In this document: in pieces, positions 33,897-43,986 of the stretch | Layout: each line of letters starts with the position of its first letter | How positions within the stretch are numbered: the stretch's first letter is position 1 | Source of the DNA: Hydractinia symbiolongicarpus | Lineage: Eukaryota > Cnidaria > Hydrozoa > Anthoathecata > Hydractiniidae | Assembly (NCBI RefSeq): GCF_029227915.1 | Contig: NC_079889.1 | Location: 9,424,001-9,488,000, forward strand | Direction of reading: 5' to 3' | DNA: 64,000 bases | Translations under genes and position numbers: made by a program | The notes under the pieces: model-generated | What the model was told of the DNA's origin: nothing | What the model saw: only the letters and a program-made list of their open reading frames with translations | Database searches by the model: none

Positions 33897-35797
33897 GACC
33901 GTCAACGGCAAGTTCTAGCTGCCGATTTTCATTTGAAATTTCACGTGACAGTATCTGTTTTTCTTTTCGCCAAGCATGATCTACCTCTGGGTAAACAAAG
34001 TTGCCACGATGCTCGTAGTACATGGTTTTGGAAATGAATTGCAAGTTTAATATGTTTGCAAATTTTAACATTTTGTTAAATGTTATTCCAGCTAGTTCAA
34101 TAGCAGCGGTTAAGTGTAAATTACCAGCTCCTTTGGTGCAATTTAGTTTCGGTTGACCAGACCAGTTGTAGTTACAACCTAAAATTCAACAATTAAATTA
34201 GAACCTAGGAGGGAGCTACAGGCTATTTTTCAGAATCGAACAATAAATGTTTTACTTAACCTTTTACACACTGTATCTTGTACGTTAGCTGACTGCCAGT
34301 ATTCTTAACTTCGCCGATGCTTTTACTGTCTATGATGGAACCACACTTTATGCAATACTTAATCAGCTCTTTGATACATGTTTTGTACACCAAGTAAGTT
34401 TTTTGCTTGCATGGCTCCATGTTTCGATGTTCAATACGTTCTTGTTCTTGTTCTTCGTCTTCTCCTTCATCCATCTCTTGACTAATTGAATAATTAGGGT
34501 CACTTTTATCAGCCCTGAAATAAGGAATATGCAAAAAATAGATTCAAAAATACGACTTTATGGAAGTGGTTGGAAATTTATTTTTGTTTTGTTACCTCTC
34601 AAGAGATTTGACTAGCCATTCATCATCCTCACTCTCATTGTCGCCATCGAAAATTACGTCCTCGTCCAAATCGTGTCCCTCGTGTGAAAATTCAGAAGTT
34701 GGTGGTTCAATTAAATTCGACAATCCCAGCATTTCCAATGTGTTGCTTATATTACCTGAAGTATTAAATGAAGAAAAACGATATAAACAGTTCCTTCATT
34801 AATAATTTTTTCATTGTAAATTCGTGCACGTATAAGAAAATATTTACCTTTATGTAGGATATTGAATGTACTGTTCAGAGCTGCTGCTGCGCTTTGTAGG
34901 TTCACGTCATCCAAATCGGAATTAAATGAGGAATCAGTACAATTTGAATCTGAAAACATATACATTCTTAAAAATTACAAAATAAATTGCCACTTCGGTT
35001 AAGCATGAAAATGAAATAAAGTCGAAAGCCATACCGTTATCTGTGTCCGTTTCATTTTCAGTTTGACAAGAAGCATGTACAACAGCTACTTGGGTTTGCG
35101 TTTGCGCATCTGCTACAGAACACGACGTTTGTGTACATGTACTTCGTACTGACGTATCTTTATACTGGGTTGCACTCGTTTGTGTTTTTGGTATGGCCTG
35201 TATTCCAATTAATAATTTGGATTCAACTTCAAATTCAACTTCATTATCGATTAAACATAATTGCTCAGAATCTTCAACCAAGGCTGACTTCACCAACTAA
35301 TAACGATCGAACGAAGTAATAAAAAGGAATGGGAACGAAGATGATATACTCGAGAAATGTTAAGAACATTCAAGGCTTTGTCAATACCAATAGCAAAATA
35401 CGGGGAAATTAAGAATAATTTTCAAGATTAACATTCTTATAAAAAAAACGGATTTGCTTACGTCTTTAGATTGACTTCGTTTGGCTCGCGATGTGGAGGA
35501 TGTACGTTCCTTAGGGGCAGTCTTATGACAAAAAATTGTCGGCACAGAATTTGGAATAAACCGCCGTTTGCAAGGACGATCTTTATAAAATAATTCATTC
35601 TGAAGTTTCCAGCTTGGGTCAAAGCAGGTTTCTTCAAAACAGTCAGAGCATAGAAATACTTTAGCTGGCAGCTTTGTTCTGTTAATTGCGGCAATCCAGG
35701 ATTTGCTAACTCCAGGATTCTTAGGCATTAGGAAGAAGCTTTTATCTTTGTTTGACTTAATGTTGTTTTTACAACCGTACGCCGAACAGTAGACCAT
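33799..35797 (-). pseudogene. Kolobok transposase with THAP domain, C-terminally truncated
   Basis: Six exons on the minus strand join in frame with GT-AG introns: 35797-35462, 35296-35035, 34949-34848, 34755-34596, 34514-34261 and 34178-33799. Exon 1 is a THAP zinc finger: MVYCSAYGCKNN with C-X4-C, then C-X2-C-type cysteines in LCSDCFEE and a late histidine. The middle is acidic and low in complexity. Exon 5 has a CIKCG knuckle. Exon 6 reads YNWSGQPKLNCTKGAGNLHL then FANILNLQFISKTMYY, conserved in Kolobok transposases. The catalytic motif DGQCDTP (family DGRCDSPG) is the last conserved piece. The frame then runs through unrelated sequence to a stop, so most of the catalytic domain is deleted. 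Confidence 0.8.
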
Positions 35798-36564
35798 ACT
35801 AGCAGCAAGTTTTTCGACCTTTCTCCGTTCAGAGTTGTTTCACAAAAAGAAACAAAAATGTTATTTAGTTTGCTTTCGAGGGGAAATTGCGTAATGTCGC
35901 GCTGAAGCAGCCTCTTTTACATTTTGATCTTTAAATTTTATCTTCAGCGAAGCGCCTTTAGCGAATAATAACAGAACCTGTGAAATCTGATAAATTATTT
36001 ATAACACATTTCCGAATATATGCTACACGGGGGTATTAACTGACTTAAAAAATAATAAACGAAAATAAAATAAGTCAATAAGATTTTTTGTTCCGGTCTA
36101 TCCTTTAACGGGCTAGGGCGTTTTGTTTTGATTTTCTCACCATTGTGCTACGTCAGGGGAAACATGTGTGTTTAGCCTCTCATTCATGCTGAATTATTCA
36201 AACAAAATGGCGATCCAAAGGTGATGCTTCGCGAGGGAATTGAAAAAAAGAAAACAACTTACATAAGCGTATTAATATATTATGTTTTAAAAGATGCAGA
36301 TATTCTTTAGTAATAAGTACATATTAGTTGATATAATAAAACTTATTTTTTTACCGGACAGTCCCTTTAAGTGCATTGTAATGGCTTTACTAATCTTAAT
36401 TAACTTTCCTTTGACGTCAATACTATTTTATCGGTAAAGTTTGGTAAATTACAGAACAATTTTATAGGCGATGTTTTATAGAATTTGTTAAAGAGAATTT
36501 TGAAGAATGTAATCCACTTTGCAAAAGTGACAGACAGACACACTTAGCGTATTATTATAAGAGA

Positions 36565-37160
36565 CTAGTCGATAAAGCCCGTGGAAAGATCCACTTAGGC
36601 AGGATAATAGAGAAAAACAACCGTCATTTAAACTTTGATGACGTCAGCAGAGACATGTCAGAACACAATTTTTTTTTTAGAAATGTGTATACCTGTTGCC
36701 TTCATCGTATAGATCTTGAAACGCTGATGAAAAAAATGTATAGGATTATGTACTTTTGACAAACGGTTGCAGAGATATCAGGGTTTAAAGGTTTTTTGAT
36801 GACGTCATTAACCCGTCCATTCCGAAACGGATTCGGGGACCCAGGTTTGGGAAACTTACCCAAATTGGTCCTAGGTGGTCCCTAGTTACCCACGCGGTGA
36901 AAAATCATTGACGTCACCACCTCGTTTCTAAGTTATTTGGCCTCGAAGTTTTAAGTGCACTGTAACGGCTTCATTAATTTAATATAGGATATTGACGTTA
37001 AAGTAGTGTTATTGACGTCGCGCCGTAACGTGAGAAAATTTACCATATTAGACATGCATTTTTCGGTTACTTCAAAGAAAATTTCGGTAAGATCAAAGAA
37101 AAATGAACATATCCACTTTGCCTGTTACAGACACACGGAACTGGCGTATTATTATATAGA
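36565..37160 (-). mobile_element. Small-type Helitron, 596 bp
   Basis: Minus-strand start TCTATATAATAATACGCC at 37160, flanked outside by A (T on the plus strand), the expected AT target. Ends CTAG at 36565, joined to the next minus element with no spacer. Contains the CCGAAACGGATTCGGGG block at about 36822. Confidence 0.85.
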
Positions 37161-38403
37161 TAAAGCGAATACACTTGCTTAATATATTTTTTTGACTTTC
37201 CTCCGTTTTTTTTTCATGTATAGAAATCTGTGCTTTATCACCAGCCCACATTGGGTCTAATCAACAAGAAACACAAAATAAACAAACACACCACACCACT
37301 CAATACGAACAACAACAGAGACAGGAAAAACGAAACAGGTACGAAGTTCTTTTTATGTCCGCCTTTAAAATTGTCGTTGTCGCTATTTTTGTTTTGTTTT
37401 GATTTTGTTGTTCTTGTTTTCTATTCGATTGCGTCGTCGGGGTTTTTGTTTTGTTGTTGTCATGGTTTTTGCTGTTGTTTCAGTTTCCACTTGTTTCTAT
37501 TTTGTGTTTGTTTGTTTTGCACTTGTTCTCCATAGTTACTTGTCGATTTGAAAATTTTGTAATACAATTAGGCTCCGGAGGAGGGTGATTTATTAAAACA
37601 CACTCCTGCCTGGTCATGCATAGTTATGTGGAGGTTATTTTCCTCTAGTATGGGTGTTTTGTTAAGCTAATTTCTATTATTAATTTGTTTCATGACTTCA
37701 CTTTAAATTTTTTTTGTTCTTACGTTTTACTTTCTCGTTTTGGTTAATGATTAATAGTTTGTATATTTACATTGTGCTTTGTCATTCGTTTAGAAATTTG
37801 ACCAATAAGTTGGAAAGAGGTTAGTCTCTTTATATAAACACACACTAGCTAGCAAGGAAATATCACATCTCAATGTGATTCCGATGCATATTGCTTTGTT
37901 TTAGCAATAAACGAACCTTGAACTGCTCCAGTTTTTATGGCACAAGGATTGGAGTAGTTGCAAAGGGTATATGCTATGTATACGAATTTACTCTTTAAAC
38001 TTTATTATCTTGTAATACAATATATTGTCTATATTTTTCATTTCCATGACATGCAGAAAAATCAAACTTGTATATCTAGCAAAGGTTAACTACATTTGGT
38101 TATATTTTTAAGAAGAGCAACTCTGTTCTTGAAATTTGCTATATAGAGAGAGAGCCAGAAACAGAAAAGAGAGAATGTGATGCAAGAAAACATTAAGGCG
38201 AGATCATTGAAATTTTGCAGCTACATGTTTAATCTTAATAAATCTATGAATGTCCGAGCAGCAGAAACTTTTAATATCGTGTTCAGGCTTGATCAAAGTA
38301 GTAATGATAAAGGAATTAAATTAAAAGAGGAATTTTCGATAGCTTAGATAGGCCTAATTTCACAATGATTTCGTTTTTAATTAATCGTGTTTATTTCCTT
38401 GAC
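37161..38403. other. Possible LTR remnant; no gene supported
   Basis: A purine tract (CTCCGGAGGAGGG, about 37573) precedes TG at 37586. A TATATAAACAC box lies at 37831 and an AATAAA at 37916, before a CTGCTCCA-type end at about 37930. This layout resembles a polypurine tract plus a solo LTR of roughly 350 bp, but no second LTR or pol is present. The frame at 37230-37535 falls in T/G-rich sequence and has no domain. Confidence 0.3.
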
Positions 38404-38622
38404 TAAAGTTTCTGTGTAAAATTAAAAGATATTCCGAAACCTAAAATGTTGGAAAGAGGTTAGAGCAAGCTTTATTTTAAAATCGTTTAGCTTTTATCGA
38501 TAAAATCAAATTTTAATGTATGAAGTTTTAAACAACAGAAATAACGGTGACTGAATTATAATTAGTCGATAGGCTATACATTGAAACACATTATAAAAGA
38601 TGTAACAAATACATCCTTAAAA

Positions 38623-38746
38623 TTTATATTATAACACCCGTATCCGTGTGCCCTTAACGTAAAATGGTAACCAGGGTAGCGAGACACATAAATACGATTA
38701 GTAAGGACGGGCGAACCGGTGGATTTATTAACGCGCCACCGACTAG
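38623..38746 (+). mobile_element. Miniature Helitron, 124 bp
   Basis: Same family as 61481-61620. It begins TTTATATTATAACACCCG (its TC mutated to TT) and ends GGACGGGCGAACCGGTGG, then CCACCGACTAG. It is flanked by A and T as expected for Helitron insertion. Confidence 0.65.
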
Positions 38747-38841
38747 TTAAGTGATATTTCTTAAACAACAAAAACTCTCTTCAGTCATAACTTTTTATAC
38801 TAAACTTGATAACAGCTGTCTCACACTTCGACAAAAAGCGG

Positions 38842-38891
38842 TATAAAAAGGACAGGCGAACCCGTGGATTATTTCACGGACCACCGACTGG
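38842..38891 (+). mobile_element. Miniature Helitron 3' end fragment
   Basis: GGTATAAAAAGGACAGGCGA, then a CCCGTGGATTATTTCACGG hairpin and CACCGACTGG. The end is CTGG, an allowed CTRR variant. The 5' start was not identified. Confidence 0.55.
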
Positions 38892-39020
38892 TCTTATAGA
38901 TCTTATAACTTATGTTGTTCTCAAGGTTGTAACTAACACCTTGTACTCAGTTCGTTAAAAAGGAATCACTTAACAAAAACTTAGTTTCCAAATATCTTTT
39001 AATTTTACACAGAAACTTTA

Positions 39021-39370
39021 TTTGCGCCATTTTTACCTTTCTAGTTGTACTTTACCTCTGATTTAGAATTTTTAAGTAGCAAAACTCTAATAAAGTTATC
39101 AAGTCAATAAATAACAAGAAGCCCTGGGGGCTCTAAGAATTTCCACTTGCTACCAAAATATTTGATAACAACCTGCTAATTCGTTGTGTTATCGTGCCAA
39201 ACATTCGAAAAGGTTTGGTGCATGAAGCTCTGAAGATAAAGCACACAAGCGACATTATGTCTTACAGCAAACGCAAACAAAACGAAACGTGTCAAAATAA
39301 ACCCACATTTTAAAAGAAATTGCTAACAAAAATACAGCCTATCATTCAAAGTCTTGCGAAACGGTATTTA
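39021..39370. other. No gene seen
   Basis: AT-rich spacer before the satellite. Confidence 0.4.
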
Positions 39371-39860
39371 GTTGACAAAAAATCAAAATTTTGATGTCAC
39401 CATCATATTCAGTATATTTTTTATGTTAACTTTGCAAATTTTTGTTGAAAATTAAGTAGTTTTAATTTTTGGACCAATTTTGGCCTAAATTGACATTTAA
39501 GGTGGCAAAATACCAAAATTTTGATGTCACCATCGTATTCAGCATACTTTATTTGTTAACTCTGCCAAATTTTGTTGAAAATAAAGTTGTTTGAATTTTT
39601 GGACCAATTTTGGCCTAAAATGACATTTAAGGTGGCAAAAAACCAAAATTTTGATGTCACCAACATGTTCAGCATACTTTATTTGTTAACTCTGCCAAAT
39701 TTTGTTGAAAATAAAGTTGTTTGAATTTTTGGACCAATTTTGGCCTAAAATAACATTTAAGGTGACAAAAATCAAAATTATAATGTCATCATTATGTTCA
39801 GCATACTTTTTTGTTAACTGTGCCAAATTTTGTCGAAAACAAATACCAATTTTGACCTGA
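39371..39860 (+). repeat. 130-bp satellite, about 3.6 copies
   Basis: CAAAATTTTGATGTCACCA-type segments recur at 39391, 39521 and 39651, with a degenerate fourth at 39781, exactly 130 bp apart. Each unit includes TTTTGGACCAATTTTGGCCT and ACATTTAAGGTGGCAAAA. The middle two copies are nearly identical and the outer ones more diverged. Confidence 0.9.
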
Positions 39861-41686
39861 AACGTACTTCCCAGTACTTAGGGAGCTTGGTTACGAAGGT
39901 TAAAACTGTGACATCGCAATTGACCATTTGGGACGGGTTAGTTGTCAGTTATACCAATACTATCCTGAACGTGAAATCCCAGGGTCGATTTTTTCTCAAA
40001 AAATGCTCCGAAAGAAAAAAACGACGGTTTTAAAGAATTCCCTACGCCTTCGGGCGCGGAAATTCAATTAGAGCAGGATATTTCTAATGCGTAGGTAGCA
40101 ATAAATAACAAGATAACTCTGCAGCTAAGAAGCCGCGAACGCGATGTATGAAACGTCTTGCGAGCGAATGAAAAGCACAATTGTCGCTCTCCAAGCAGTT
40201 GCATTTGAATGTTAGTGCTTTACAAGCTAGAGGTGCAAGACTACACTGTTTTTTATCACTCAGTTTACTCCTGCGTATTACTAGTGATATGTAAAACAAC
40301 TTGTAGTAAAGCCTAGTTTACATATGTGAAATAAAACAGTTACTAAAGAAACAAAGAAACAAACCCAAAAAAATATTTTTATGTTTAAAAAGAAAACACA
40401 CGTTAGCAATTTAATCGTCTTTGTGACGTAGACAATTATTAAACAAACAATAACATAACTCTAAGAAATTCCCAATGGCAATGGGAATAAAATAACAGGC
40501 ATTTTGTAGAAACAATAACTCAAGTTAACAGCAAACTCGAAAAATATAAAGATAACCTTGATGATAGTTGCTTTCTTTCCTATTCCTTATTCGGACAGAA
40601 TAAATAAAAACATCCGTTTTTTGGTATTTGTTGGTATTTGGAATTTGAGGACAGCACGCACGGTTTTATATTTACAAATGTCACTTCACGTCAGAACGCT
40701 TGCATTCTGTTAATTTTTAACCGCTATGTTCTTTGACAACTTATATTTTACATTATAATTTTTACAAGAAACTGATGCAGTAAAGCCGGAAGCGAAACCA
40801 AAAACAGATATCTGTGATGGAACATCCACACGATCCATGCAGTACTGCTACCCAATCGTGCACGGGTTCCTTAAACTCGTTTATACATAGATTATATTAG
40901 TTCTGTGTAGCGTTGTGCGTCGTTTGAATAATTTGACTGGTTGCTCTCCTTCTCTTCATCGTGCTGAACGCGCTTGTTACCATGGACACATGAAAGAAAA
41001 ATATATTTTAGTTAAGTAAAAAATAAAAAACGACTGTATTTGATGCTGTCCGAACAAACCGAGGTCTCACAAGTTTAAAAACGCCCTTTTTAAACGCGTC
41101 TTCACGGCGCATGCGAAGATGCGAAGCTTCCTCCCGCGGAAACGGAAAGAAACTTCATTTCCTGCGCAACGAAGGAAATTTCGCATATTACGTAAGAATT
41201 ATTATTTAACTAGTTGTAATGTGGACCATTCGTGGATGAATAAGCAACATTAAGGTCGCCCGTGCACTTAATTATAACAAATGAAATCATTCCGTGTAGT
41301 TTATAATAGCATAATTAGACCCAACTGCTAAATTATTCTTAGCTAATAAAATCGCTTCTTAAATCGCAACACTTGTTCTAAGCTTTTAGAAATGTAAACA
41401 GAAGTTTTACAAATAACAGATTCGTTTCAAAAGGAACAAATATAATCTACCTTTCTCTCTCACACACACGATCAGACGAAGGGCTTTGTTATAAGAGAAT
41501 TAAATATAAATGAACTTAGGTTTTATCAATGCCTGATTAAACTGAAGCTTTGTCTTAATCCGATTCCTACCAAATTCCTTATGATATATGAATAAGAATT
41601 GGTTTTACAATAAAACTCTGCATGCCTATAGTTCTTTATCTTTAATATATGTATCTATTTCCCTATAATATTAACTGTATTTTCTC
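39861..41686. other. No supported gene
   Basis: CpG-richer patches occur at 40020-40160 and 41085-41170 (GCGCATGCGAAGATGCGAAG), but no coding exon was identified. They could mark regulatory DNA or transposon pieces. Confidence 0.35.
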
Positions 41687-41742
41687 TGTCTGGTCCGCAA
41701 GAAAAGTGTCGTGCAAGGGTCACATGAAATAGCGTCTAATTT

Positions 41743-41785
41743 AAAGACGGACGACCCTGTGGATTCTTCACGGGCTAACGACTAG
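41743..41785 (+). mobile_element. Miniature Helitron 3' end fragment
   Basis: ACGGACGACCCTGTGG, TTCTTCACGGG and CTAACGACTAG form the same hairpin and end as the 61481-61620 family. The 5' part is unclear; CTGTCTGGTCC near 41687 may belong to it. Confidence 0.6.
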
Positions 41786-43750
41786 TTTTTATATATTACT
41801 TGATGTAAAAACATCACGGTGTTGGTCTGAAAAAATGCAACAAACTACCATGAAAAATATGTGTATCTTTTATAATGATGATACAGCATCTGTATCCAAC
41901 TTTTTCCCCTTGGCAATGGTTTAAACTTTTCAACTAAAGCAGAATTGTTTGAGCAACTCCACAAAGCATTGAGGGTATGGAAAGGGGTAAGCTTGTCCGG
42001 TTTATAGTGTAGCGTACAAGTATTTTTCGGAGTTGAGGGTTCGTTGAGTGTTTTGTGCAGTGGATCAAGTTTCTTTCGTCAACATTAGCAACAATTAAAG
42101 TTTTGTTTACACGGCTCATAAAATTATGAATTTATGAGTGGATAAAATTACGATTAGAATAGTTTTACATCTTGAGCTATCGATTAGAAATGCTCGGACA
42201 TTTTAGAGAGGGACCTTTAAATCTTTTTCCAGCTGAATAGAGTGTAATGTTCTCTCTTAATTTTATTTCAATAATTTAATCTTATCTTAGAGAATCATCC
42301 CTGTTTCGTGAAATAAATATACGTTTGAGTTTTATTTGTTTCCTGAATATTTAAATAATTTGTCGTTTAACCAATAGATAATATACTTTTGCGCACTGGA
42401 GTATTACATTTATTTCAAATCGATTTGTTAATTTTATTCAAACGACGGGAATAAAATGGAGAACATAAAAAAAGTTCTTAAAACTTATTGTTATGCACAT
42501 CATTAAGTTATTGTTTTTTTGTTAATAATTGCGTTAAAATACGGAAAGAGTTAAAATCGACAACAAATTCAAAAACAAATTTAACTGCAGAAAATAAAAT
42601 CCTCTCTGCTCAGCAGCAAACATAAGAATAGGATTCACATCTTAGTTGAGCGGTTCTTGTTCTTTATGGTTCGATAATGGTATCAATAGAGACTGAAGAG
42701 GCTATCTTGTGAAAATGATTGTGACAAATATCATATGGTTAATTTATTCAAGCTTAAAACGATAAAAACGCATCGGTAAATTAAAGTCATTGCTCAAACT
42801 CAAATTGGATTCATTACTTTATTCAAAATACACAACCTAACAAGCTATGTGAACGCCATTATTAAAACTCGATTTTAAAAAAACAAACAAGAACAGTTTG
42901 AATAAACATTACCATTATGTTAAAGACAAATTTCATTGTTAAAAGACAATAATGAAACGCTAGGATTTTCCCAAAACATTTGGGAATACTTTCTTCGACT
43001 TTTTATAAAGTTTGACGTTCTGTTACTGCCTCAAAAGAAGATTTTATACCAAACAGACAACAGTACAACTTTAGTGTGATATTATATTGGTATTTACTTT
43101 GAACTATTCCAACCGGTAAGTTTTTTTTTATTTATTTCTAAACAACATGGATCAAGAAAAGGGAAAGTTGCGATGTGTTTACATGTACAAATTGAGATAC
43201 GTTTCTTAAAAAGCTAAGCAAAACAAGTCTATATGCGTTCAAACTTTATCGAAGCATGTTATCAGAGAGAATAGGAAACTCCACAATTTGCTTTTATGAA
43301 TTATTTAAAATGTAAAGAAGTTTTTGATGTGGTATACATTTTTCAATACTCTACTAATAAATCCTGTTGTTATCAATAGCTGGATCGCTCTGACCTTAGC
43401 AAGTATATAGTTTTAGTAAATTTAACTTTTTACATAACCGTTGTTTGACACCTTCGGTTTTGTTAGACCTTTGGCATTTTTATTTTATTTTATTTTTACT
43501 TTGTTGTTGGACCTGCTTATATTTTTAAACGTTTTGTTTCAACGGGTATAAATATGATACAGATTGTGAGCAACCTCATTCCCAGGGCTTTTTTTCTCTT
43601 TTATTATTTTTTTATTGTTGCATGCTTAGACGTTTTGTTTCGGTGGTTATAGATAGAGAATAATAAATAAATTGTGACTTTTAAAAATTCTAATTATTGT
43701 GTTCTATGTTTTTATTTGGCACTCCTCATATGGACTCGATGAGAGATTCA
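41786..43750. other. No gene seen
   Basis: AT-rich sequence with short unrecognised frames (41934-42119 and 43699-43935). Confidence 0.4.
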
Positions 43751-43778
43751 GTGGATTCTTCTACGGGACTTCAGCTAG
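43751..43778 (+). mobile_element. Possible Helitron 3' terminus
   Basis: GTGGATTCTTCTACGGGACT then TCAGCTAG resembles the hairpin and CTAG end of the miniature family. The stem is imperfect and no 5' partner was found. Confidence 0.4.
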
Positions 43779-43800
43779 TAGGATTATTAATTTGCACTGT

Positions 43801-43970
43801 AAAATCCACTTAGGCAGGACTACATTGGAAATGAGAATCGTAACTTGTATTTTGATGACGTCTGCCAGGACCCGTCAATACAATATTTTTTTCCTAGAAT
43901 TTGTTGACACGTTGCTTCCAATGTGTAGAGCATGAAACACTAATCAAAATAATGCATAGAATCATGTACA
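43801..43970 (-). mobile_element. Helitron 3'-region fragment
   Basis: AAAATCCACTTAGGCAGGAC, TTGATGACGTC and CCAATGTGTAGAGCATGAAA match the 3' third of small-type Helitrons on the minus strand. The hairpin's outer half and CTAG are missing. Confidence 0.65.
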
Positions 43971-43986
43971 ACACCAACAATAATAA

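Larger units (their letters stand above)
33041..36366. mobile_element. Kolobok DNA transposon, 3.3 kb, internally deleted
   Basis: The terminal inverted repeat AGGGACTGTCCGGT (33041) and its exact complement (ending 36366) are flanked by TTAA at 33037-33040 and 36367-36370, the Kolobok target duplication. The sister Helitrons at 36950 and 32300 show the uninterrupted site, so insertion is confirmed by paralogous empty sites. It carries a THAP transposase gene on the minus strand and a P2RX7-C-terminal-like gene on the plus strand, converging at about 33870. There both are truncated, consistent with an internal deletion. Confidence 0.85.
32493..36564 (-). mobile_element. Small-type Helitron interrupted by Kolobok
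   Basis: Minus-strand start TCTCTTATAATAATACGC at 36564, end CTAG at 32493, abutting the previous element with no spacer. Without the 3326-bp Kolobok insertion and one TTAA it is about 740 bp, the same as its sisters. Confidence 0.85.
38404..39020. mobile_element. DNA element with 30-bp perfect terminal inverted repeats
   Basis: The left end TAAAGTTTCTGTGTAAAATT (38404) continues to a 30-bp arm that is exactly matched in reverse complement at 38991-39020. The interior (617 bp total) has no transposase. It hosts a miniature Helitron and a second Helitron end. No clear target duplication is visible, so the superfamily is open. Confidence 0.65.

Noticed and set aside
37230-37535. 101-residue frame with cysteine/phenylalanine-rich end
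   Set aside because: Produced by T/G-rich low-complexity DNA; no supporting splice or domain evidence.
39371-39860. Regularly spaced repeats considered as a CRISPR array
   Set aside because: The 130-bp units are contiguous and wholly repetitive, without unique spacers; a satellite fits.
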